Assembly (NCBI GenBank): GCA_905235315.1
Contig: CAJOLG010000179.1
Coordinates: 1-6,571 of the forward strand
From: an uncultured Solobacterium sp.
GTDB taxonomy: Bacteria > Bacillota_I > Bacilli_A > Erysipelotrichales > Erysipelotrichaceae
Direction: 5' to 3'
DNA: 6,571 nt
Positions 1 through 5,308 of the stretch are shown here, piece after piece. How positions within the stretch are numbered: the stretch's first letter is position 1; every line of letters starts with the position of its first letter. A model generated the notes under the pieces. It did no database searches, was not told the DNA's origin, and was given only the letters and a program-made list of their open reading frames with translations. A program made the translations under genes and the position numbers.

Positions 1-926
1 CGGGAAAGGTCGTTGATCTGTGCGTTCAGGCCAAGCAGGATCGGTCCGTATGCTTCGAAATTACCCATACGCTGTGCGATCTTATATCCGATATTGCCGG
101 CATTGATATCCGGGAAAATGAAGGTGTTTGCGTATCCGGCAACCAGATTGTTCGGGCACTTGGTGCGCGCAACACGCGGCGATACCGCGGCGTCAAACTG
201 AAGCTCGCCTTCGATCGGTGTGCCGGGGAATTTTGCTTTTGCCTTGGCTGCGGCACTGCGCATCTTCTCGACATCTTCGCCCTTGCCGGATCCCAGGGTG
301 GAATACGACAGGAACGCGACCTTCGGATCAACCCCGAATACTTTTGCGCATTCAATCGTCTCACCGCAGATTTCAACCAACTCGTCTTCGGACGGTTTGA
401 TGTTGATGGCGCAGTCCGCCATTGCGAGCACTTCGTTTTCACCGGTCGCAGACGGACGTACCAGGATAAAGCAGCTACTGACGATCGTGTTGCCCGGCTT
501 TGTCTTGATAATCTGAAGCGCCGGACGCACCGTGTCCGCTGTGCTGTAGGTAGCGCCGCCAAGCAGACAGTCCGCAACTCCCATTTTGACAAGCATCGTT
601 CCGAAATAATTGGAGCCCGCAAGTACTTTCTTTGCGGTTTCCGGTGTCATCCCCTTCGACTTTCTGAGTTCGACAAACATGTCCACCATCTCATCAAAAC
701 GATCCCAGTTGGCCGGGTCAATGATTTCCGCACCGCGAATGTTGAAACCGGATTCTTCGGCAGATTTCATGATTTCATCCGGATTGCCGAGCAGAACCGG
801 ATGAAGAAAGGAGCTGGCCAGAAGACGGCTTGCCGCTTCGAGAATCCGCGGATCCGCACCTTCCGTGAAGACAATCCTCTTCGGATTGCGCTTCAGTCTG
901 TTGATCATATCGCCAAATCCAAACAT
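1..926 (-). CDS. pta: Phosphate acetyltransferase, 3' end cut by window edge
   Basis: Pta interconverts acetyl-CoA plus phosphate and acetyl phosphate plus CoA in the cytoplasm. It is the step before acetate kinase in fermentative acetate and ATP formation. The frame is open from the ATG at 926 through position 1, giving 308 full codons; the family's short form is about 325-335 residues, so roughly 20 are missing. Visible family features are KRIVFTEGADPRIL (residues 16-29), STADTVRPALQIIKT (128-142) and GPILLGLNAQINDLS (294-308). R88, R134 and S308 align by position with Arg87, Arg133 and Ser309 of the Methanosarcina thermophila enzyme, where they act in CoA binding and catalysis. The next codon begins CG, consistent with the conserved Arg of the DLSR motif. 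There is no N-terminal DRTGG/AAA-like extension, so this is the short class. A GGAG at 937-940, 10 bases upstream, supports the start. The gene lies 78 bases after rsmB on the same strand. No ackA is visible here. Identification is firm. Confidence 0.96.
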   Translation of the reverse strand, partial: MFGFGDMINRLKRNPKRIVFTEGADPRILEAASRLLASSFLHPVLLGNPDEIMKSAEESGFNIRGAEIIDPANWDRFDEMVDMFVELRKSKGMTPETAKKVLAGSNYFGTMLVKMGVADCLLGGATYSTADTVRPALQIIKTKPGNTIVSSCFILVRPSATGENEVLAMADCAINIKPSEDELVEICGETIECAKVFGVDPKVAFLSYSTLGSGKGEDVEKMRSAAAKAKAKFPGTPIEGELQFDAAVSPRVARTKCPNNLVAGYANTFIFPDINAGNIGYKIAQRMGNFEAYGPILLGLNAQINDLS

Positions 927-956
927 TTTCTTATTTCTCCTTTTTTCTCACAACCC

Positions 957-985
957 ATTATAAGGTCTTTTTTTTGCAATGTGGG
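957..985 (-). promoter_or_regulatory. Candidate pta promoter
   Basis: A perfect TATAAT lies on the minus strand at 962-957 in the rsmB-pta gap. It would place the transcription start near 950 and give a leader of about 24 bases containing the GGAG. At 17-base spacing the -35 position (985-980) reads CCCACA, matching TTGACA only at the final ACA. An eight-A run lies between the boxes. The -10 is convincing but the -35 is poor, so the promoter may be weak, factor-assisted or fortuitous. No hairpin terminator is visible after rsmB, so readthrough from priA-rsmB into pta is also possible. Confidence 0.5.
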
Positions 986-1004
986 ATTTACCTGAGTTTA
1001 CCGG

Positions 1005-2225
1005 TCATTTTCTGCGTATTTTTGCGGCATAGAATCCATCACTTTTTAATTCAAACGGAAATATTGTGTGTTCTTCAAGAAGCTCATAGGACGCATGCCC
1101 GGCAAGAAATGCCCGGACCTGTCCTTCATTTTCCTTGCGGTTCAGCGTGCATGTGCTGTAGACAAGAATGCCTCCCGGCCGGACACAGGCAGCGCTTTGT
1201 TCAAGGATGGTTTTCTGCAGGGAAACAATCTCATCCAGTGTTTCCGGAGAAACATGAAACCGGATCTCCGGCTTGTGCGACAAATCTCCCAGTCCCGAGC
1301 ACGGCACATCCGCAAGCACACGGTCATAGGCGGCCAGATCCTCCGGATGGGATACAGCCGCATCCCGGACAACCGGCTTTACGATGGAGACGCCGGTCCG
1401 CTCCATCAGCTGTCCGATCAGTCCGACCCGCTCTTCATAGCAGTCTCCGGCAATGATCTCTCCCCGGTTTTTCATTTCACAGGCAATCTGCTGTGTTTTT
1501 GTGCCGGGAGCGGCACACGCGTCCAGGACACGCATACCCGGCTGTGCATCGAGCAGCCGGATGACCCTCTGGGATGTTCTGCTCTGTATCAGAACGATAC
1601 CATCCTGCAGAAATTGTGACCCGGTCAGCGTTTCGTCAGAGACAAAGCAATCGTCTTCCATAACAGTAATCCCGGGCTGCTCAAAAAACTGCCGGTCTGC
1701 TTTCAGGGTATTCAGCCGGCCGTAGACAACCGGCCGCTCCTGATCAGCCTGCACAATCTTCAAAGCGGTATCCCTGCCGTATTGTTTTTCCCACATCCTG
1801 AGAAGAAATTCCGGATGGGAGTAAAGGATCGCTTCCTTGGCCGGCCATTCTCCTTCCGGTTCGGTTCGGCCTCGTTTCTGAACCGCACGAAGTACGGCAT
1901 TCACAAAGCCGCGGTCCCGTTTTGAGGCCGCTTCCACGGCTTCGCTGATCACCGCATATGCAGGAATCCGGTCCATAAACTGCAGCTGATATACCGAAAG
2001 GTCCAGCAGTACCGCGGTGTGCGGCCGCACCCTTCCGTTTGTCAGATCCTTCCACTGATATTCAAGCAGGTTCCGGTTTCGCAGTGTTCCGTATACGATC
2101 TCACTGATCAGGGCCCGGTCTTCCCTGGAAAAGGATTCCGGCATCTTCCGCATCAGCAGACTTGCATAACCGCCTTCATAGATCACCCGGTACAGAATAT
2201 CTTCCGCGTAACTTCTAACATTCAT
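1005..2225 (-). CDS. rsmB: 16S rRNA (cytosine-967-C5)-methyltransferase RsmB
   Basis: RsmB (Sun/Fmu) transfers a methyl group from S-adenosylmethionine to C5 of cytosine 967 (E. coli numbering) of 16S rRNA during small-subunit maturation. The 406-residue product is slightly short of the usual 430-450 but has both domains. An N-terminal NusB-like RNA-binding helical domain spans about residues 1-135 (REDRALISEIVYGTLR at 34-49, RGFVNAVLR at 105-113). A Rossmann methyltransferase domain follows from about 165. SAM motif I is LDACAAPGTKTQQIA (234-248), motif IV is DVPCSGLGDL (306-315, C309), and motif VI is YSTCTLNRKENE (356-367). C359 is the expected nucleophile and C309 the second family cysteine. 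Motif I has Thr at 242, where most homologues have Gly (PGGKT). Translation starts 4 bases after the priA stop, with GGAG (2233-2236) inside the end of priA, so the two are probably translationally coupled. The stop is TGA at 1005-1007. Confidence 0.96.
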   Translation of the reverse strand: MNVRSYAEDILYRVIYEGGYASLLMRKMPESFSREDRALISEIVYGTLRNRNLLEYQWKDLTNGRVRPHTAVLLDLSVYQLQFMDRIPAYAVISEAVEAASKRDRGFVNAVLRAVQKRGRTEPEGEWPAKEAILYSHPEFLLRMWEKQYGRDTALKIVQADQERPVVYGRLNTLKADRQFFEQPGITVMEDDCFVSDETLTGSQFLQDGIVLIQSRTSQRVIRLLDAQPGMRVLDACAAPGTKTQQIACEMKNRGEIIAGDCYEERVGLIGQLMERTGVSIVKPVVRDAAVSHPEDLAAYDRVLADVPCSGLGDLSHKPEIRFHVSPETLDEIVSLQKTILEQSAACVRPGGILVYSTCTLNRKENEGQVRAFLAGHASYELLEEHTIFPFELKSDGFYAAKIRRK

Positions 2226-2236
2226 CGTTTTACTCC
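2223..2236 (-). promoter_or_regulatory. rsmB ribosome binding site inside the priA 3' end
   Basis: On the minus strand GGAG occupies 2236-2233, immediately before the priA TAA (2232-2230) and 7 bases before the rsmB ATG (2225-2223). The Shine-Dalgarno therefore uses the last priA sense codons. Ribosomes terminating on priA would sit on it, which is the standard arrangement for translational coupling. It also fixes the rsmB start. Confidence 0.8.
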
Positions 2237-4404
2237 AGCGTCATCGGATTCACATCGATCCGGATATCTTTCCGTACTAGTTCGGGGGACTGTTCAAACA
2301 GCGTCCGTACCGCCTGCCGCATCGCATCAAGGTCCTGCCCTTTCAGAATCAGCCTGCACCGGAAGCTGTCCCGCCGTTTCGGAAGCGGAATAAGCCCGAT
2401 CTTCTTAAACGGTCCTTCGAGGCCGTTCAGCAATGCCAGTCCCGCTGCCTTGCATTCCTTCTCTGTCCGGGAACTTACAGTCAGGGAGATCAGATAGGTA
2501 TACGGCGGCTCCATCGCATTATGCCGGTATTCCATTTCCTTCCGGAAGAACATCCCGTAGTCCTGGCGGGCTGCAGCGATTACTGCATAGTGTTCCGGGT
2601 CAAATACCTGGAGAACCACTTCTCCTTTGGCATCTGCCCGGCCGCTTCTGCCTGCTGCCTGCATCAACAGATCAAAGGTCACCTCACAGGACCGGTAGTC
2701 GGTTCTGGAAAGCCCTTCATCCCCGTTTAGAATCCCCACCAGGGTGACATCGGGATAATCCAGTCCTTTCGCAATCATCTGTGTTCCGACCAGAATATCC
2801 GCTTCATGATTTCCAAAGGCATTCAGAATCTTCCCGTGTCCGTTTTTGACACCGGTGGTATCCGCATCCATACGAAGCACCCGGGCGGAAGGAAAACACT
2901 GCTGCACTTCCTGCTGAAGTTTTTCCGTCCCGAAGCCGTAGGTCATAAATCCCGCATGGCTGTGACAGACCGGGCATTCTTCGGGAATAAGACAGGAATA
3001 GCCGCAGGAATGGCATACCATCCGTCCGGAAACACGATGATAGGACATCGTAATATCGCAGTGCCGGCATTTCAGCGGTTCTTTGCAGGAACGGCATCGC
3101 AGCATGGTATGGTATCCTCTGCGGTTCAGAAGCAGAATTGCCTGTTTCCCTGCCGCCAGTGTTTCAGCGATCTTTTCTTTCAGCACATCGGTAAGAATAA
3201 ACGACTGTCCCTGCCGCATCGCTTCCCGCAGGGAAACAACCGTCACCTCCGGCAGTGTATTGTTGATGCGGGATTCCAGCGTGACCAGATGATATACATT
3301 TTTCAAGGCGCGGGCAAAGGACTCAAGGCTCGGCGTAGCGGATCCGAGCACAAGCTTGCAGTGATGATACTCAGCCCGGAACAGCGCCGCATCACGGCAG
3401 TGATATGCCGGCTGTGAATCCTGCTTGTAGGAAGAATCGTGTTCTTCGTCCATAACGATCAGTCCGAGAGACTGAAACGGCAGAAACACCGCACTGCGGG
3501 TTCCGACAACAACCGCCGCCCTGCCGCTTCGTACCAGGCGGTACTGTTCGTATTTTTCCTGCGGATTCAGTCCGCTGTGTCCGCTGTGATAGATGGCAAG
3601 TTCTTCGCCGAACCGCTCTGAAACACGGCTGATCATCTGCGGTGTCAGGGCGATTTCCGGCACCAGAATAAGCACCTGTCTGCCCTGTTCGAGCGCATGC
3701 CTGGCAAGGTGGAGATACACTTCGGTCTTCCCGCTTCCGGTCTGCCCGTGCAGAAGGAAGACAGAGTCACTGCTTTCCTCGATGGTTTTTACAGCCGCGA
3801 GCTGTTCGTCATTCAGCGCCGGGCCTTCTTTTGTGATACCGGTATACGTTGACGCCGCTTCTTTTTCTTTTTGATACAGTTCAGCCGCCTGCTTGGCGAC
3901 AAGCGAACGCGCCTGATTCGGGTATTCTTTCCGCAGCTGCGAATATTTCATCGGCCCGTGATCCCGCAGGTAACAGTACGCCTCCAGTTCTCTTGGTGTA
4001 AGGCTTGTTTCCGCGGTACCGAGACGGACCCAGTTTTCATTTACGACCCGCTGCGCGGTGGTCTTCGGTTTGATCTTTGACGGCAGCATCACCTGATAAC
4101 AGGAAATCATCGTGCTGAGCGTATCCTCTTTCATCTTATGCGCCAGCGCAGCGAGCTCTTCCGTGATCAGCGGTTCCTCATCAAGAACCTGAACAACCGG
4201 CTTGATTGTCACTCCGAGCCGCAGGCTAACCTCTTCCGGCGTTTCCGATGTTTCTTCTGCCCGCTCCACAAAGCCAAGCACATTCTGATGATTAAAACTG
4301 ACGGTTACCCGCGCACCGGGAACAGCCGCCGTATCGGAATAATATGTAAATGTCTGATCAACCGAGCGAACCGGATGTTCAATGTAACAATCAAGCAGAT
4401 ACAT
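2230..4404 (-). CDS. priA: Primosomal protein N', replication-restart helicase PriA
   Basis: PriA is a superfamily 2 3'-5' DNA helicase that recognises stalled forks and D-loops and reloads the replicative helicase. The 724-residue product is full length for a Bacillota PriA (about 730-800). From the N-terminus there is a 3'-end DNA-binding domain (about 1-100, opening YIEHPVRSVDQTFTYY at 7-22) and a winged-helix region. Next comes a helicase core with Walker A GQTGSGKTEVY (220-230), Walker B DEEH (319-322) and LGSATPS (353-359). A zinc module of eight cysteines (437, 440, 446, 449, 464, 467, 477, 480) follows, fitting two zinc ions. Then come TQMIAKGLDYP (541-551), QAAGRSGR (582-589) and a C-terminal domain ending NPMTLE. 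All catalytic motifs are intact. The start was chosen because homology begins at M1. No Shine-Dalgarno is visible upstream of this ATG. rsmB follows 4 bases after the stop. Confidence 0.97.
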   Translation of the reverse strand: MYLLDCYIEHPVRSVDQTFTYYSDTAAVPGARVTVSFNHQNVLGFVERAEETSETPEEVSLRLGVTIKPVVQVLDEEPLITEELAALAHKMKEDTLSTMISCYQVMLPSKIKPKTTAQRVVNENWVRLGTAETSLTPRELEAYCYLRDHGPMKYSQLRKEYPNQARSLVAKQAAELYQKEKEAASTYTGITKEGPALNDEQLAAVKTIEESSDSVFLLHGQTGSGKTEVYLHLARHALEQGRQVLILVPEIALTPQMISRVSERFGEELAIYHSGHSGLNPQEKYEQYRLVRSGRAAVVVGTRSAVFLPFQSLGLIVMDEEHDSSYKQDSQPAYHCRDAALFRAEYHHCKLVLGSATPSLESFARALKNVYHLVTLESRINNTLPEVTVVSLREAMRQGQSFILTDVLKEKIAETLAAGKQAILLLNRRGYHTMLRCRSCKEPLKCRHCDITMSYHRVSGRMVCHSCGYSCLIPEECPVCHSHAGFMTYGFGTEKLQQEVQQCFPSARVLRMDADTTGVKNGHGKILNAFGNHEADILVGTQMIAKGLDYPDVTLVGILNGDEGLSRTDYRSCEVTFDLLMQAAGRSGRADAKGEVVLQVFDPEHYAVIAAARQDYGMFFRKEMEYRHNAMEPPYTYLISLTVSSRTEKECKAAGLALLNGLEGPFKKIGLIPLPKRRDSFRCRLILKGQDLDAMRQAVRTLFEQSPELVRKDIRIDVNPMTLE

Positions 4405-4405
4405 G

Positions 4406-4425
4406 GCAATATTTTACATTATTGC
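4406..4425. repeat. Imperfect palindrome in the priA/proC divergent gap
   Basis: Plus-strand GCAATA (4406-4411) is mirrored by TATTGC (4420-4425) around an 8-base AT-rich centre. Two further symmetric pairs inside the centre (4413/4418 and 4415/4416) bring symmetry to 8 of 10 half-site positions. It covers the candidate priA -10 and most of the upstream half of the proC leader region. This is the geometry of a dimeric repressor operator on one DNA face, but the arms are short and AT-rich, so chance is a real alternative. It does not resemble the CcpA, CodY, ArgR or TnrA consensus as I know them. Confidence 0.35.
4411..4416 (-). promoter_or_regulatory. Candidate priA -10 box positioned for a leaderless mRNA
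   Basis: TAAAAT on the minus strand (4416-4411) matches TATAAT at 5 of 6 positions. It occupies -12 to -7 relative to the A of the priA ATG at 4404, so the expected transcription start is at or within a base or two of the start codon. The absence of any Shine-Dalgarno between them agrees with this. The -35 is weak: TTGTTC at 4441-4436 keeps only TTG and is 19 bases away. This is an inference from spacing alone. Confidence 0.4.
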
Positions 4426-4442
4426 GGTACGATTAGAACAAC

Positions 4443-4447
4443 GGAGG
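4443..4447 (+). promoter_or_regulatory. proC ribosome binding site
   Basis: GGAGG at 4443-4447 lies 9 bases before the ATG at 4457 and decides the proC start. The frame is open upstream to another ATG at 4403, which would add 18 residues (MAIFYIIAVRLEQRRSLT). That extension would be translated through the Shine-Dalgarno, has no binding site of its own, and precedes the point where homology to ProC begins (MRKLGILGLGHMG). No convincing -35/-10 pair for proC is visible; TACGAT at 4428-4433 is a weak -10 candidate. Confidence 0.85.
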
Positions 4448-4456
4448 AGTTTAACG

Positions 4457-5245
4457 ATGAGAAAACTGGGAATTCTCGGACTCGGCCATATGGGGATGGC
4501 TCTGGCGAAAGGCGCTGCCGCTTCGATCGGCGCAGAAGAGATTGCCGCATATGATCCTTCTGCCGAAAAACAATCTGCCGGCAAGGATGTCGGAATTCAG
4601 ATCGCGGAAACACCGGCTGCACTTTGCGGGGAGGCACATATCATTTTGGTCGCTGTCAGACCGCAGGATATCGGCAGCCTTCTGGAAGAATTAAAACCGG
4701 GTCAGCCGGAGTGCATTCTGACGATCGCCGCAGGCATTCCGATCCGCCGCTTTACCGATGTGCTCGGCCCGATGCCGGTCATGCGCGCAATGCCGAATAC
4801 CCCGCTTCAGCTGCGGGAAGGTGCGGTTGCCCTCTGCCGAAATGAGCTCTGCTCACAGGAGGATTTTGACTTCGCACTGAACCTGTTCCGCTCGATGGGT
4901 ACGGCATGTGAAATCAGTGAAGACCATATGTGCGATATCATTGCGGTCAACGGAAGCACACCTGCCTATTTCTACTATCTGATCGAATGCCTGCTGAACG
5001 ATGCGGTTTCCCGCGGCCTGGATGAAGCCGATGCCCGTGAGCTTCTCGTTCAGACCATGATCGGCAGCGGAAAGATGCTGATGGCGGATAAAGAAAAACC
5101 GATCAGCAGGTTTGTTGATGAAGTCTGCTCCAAAGGCGGCACAACGATCGAAGCGATCAATGTTCTGAAAGACGGCGGTTTTGAATCGCTGATCAAAGAC
5201 GCGGATACCGCATGTATCCGCAGAGCGGAAGAACTCGGAAAATAA
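4457..5245 (+). CDS. proC: Pyrroline-5-carboxylate reductase
   Basis: ProC reduces 1-pyrroline-5-carboxylate to L-proline with NAD(P)H, the last step of proline biosynthesis, in the cytoplasm. The 262-residue product is of normal family length (about 260-280). The N-terminal Rossmann domain opens with the dinucleotide-binding GLGHMG (8-13) directly after the first strand. VMRAMPNTP (108-116) is the family's conserved segment next to the substrate pocket. The C-terminal all-helical dimerisation domain carries NGSTPAYFYYLIE (165-177) and the P5CR signature region VCSKGGTTIEAINVLKDGGF (223-242). In that signature Lys stands at 226, where Pro or Ser-Pro is commoner; the substrate-binding GGTT is intact. 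The gene ends in tandem stops TAA TAA (5243-5248) and runs straight into a terminator. It diverges from priA with a 52-base gap. No proA or proB is adjacent, so it appears to be transcribed alone. Confidence 0.95.
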   Translation: MRKLGILGLGHMGMALAKGAAASIGAEEIAAYDPSAEKQSAGKDVGIQIAETPAALCGEAHIILVAVRPQDIGSLLEELKPGQPECILTIAAGIPIRRFTDVLGPMPVMRAMPNTPLQLREGAVALCRNELCSQEDFDFALNLFRSMGTACEISEDHMCDIIAVNGSTPAYFYYLIECLLNDAVSRGLDEADARELLVQTMIGSGKMLMADKEKPISRFVDEVCSKGGTTIEAINVLKDGGFESLIKDADTACIRRAEELGK

Positions 5246-5246
5246 T

Positions 5247-5306
5247 AAAAGCGCACTGCCCGGACAACACCGATCCATACGGAATTGTCAGAGCCGGCGC
5301 TTTTTT
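5247..5306. terminator. Shared bidirectional terminator between proC and the GH3 gene
   Basis: AAAAGCGC (5247-5254) pairs with GCGCTTTT (5297-5304) and is followed on the plus strand by a run of six T (5301-5306). On the minus strand the same stem ends GCGCTTTTATTATTTT. Inside the long loop are two further nested stems: GACAA (5263-5267) with TTGTC (5285-5289), and CCG (5270-5272) with CGG (5280-5282) around a 7-base loop. The result is a long interrupted hairpin usable in both directions. Its position between convergent stop codons supports termination of both genes. The outer stem is short for so large an enclosed loop, so efficiency is uncertain. Confidence 0.75.
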
Positions 5307-5308
5307 CA

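Noticed and set aside
26..622. 198-codon minus-strand frame inside pta
   Set aside because: It overlaps the intact pta frame on the same strand in another phase and is arginine- and serine-rich, as expected of an out-of-frame translation.
974..1619. Two plus-strand frames (160 and 183 codons) opposite rsmB
   Set aside because: Both are antisense to the conserved methyltransferase domain, lack Shine-Dalgarno signals, and have cysteine/histidine/arginine-rich translations typical of shadows.
2806..3417. 203-codon open frame on the plus strand opposite the zinc-finger and helicase region of priA
   Set aside because: It is fully antisense to an intact priA with all motifs in place, has no ribosome binding site that I can see, and its translation looks unlike any family. 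It is a shadow frame.
4403..4456. Upstream ATG for proC, overlapping the priA start codon in a CATG
   Set aside because: The 18 extra codons run through the strong GGAGG at 4443-4447 and precede the start of ProC homology. The overlapping start codons follow simply from CATG being palindromic.
4138..4554. 138-codon plus-strand frame spanning the priA/proC gap
   Set aside because: It is antisense to the priA N-terminus and out of frame with proC, and it ends within proC. There is no independent support.
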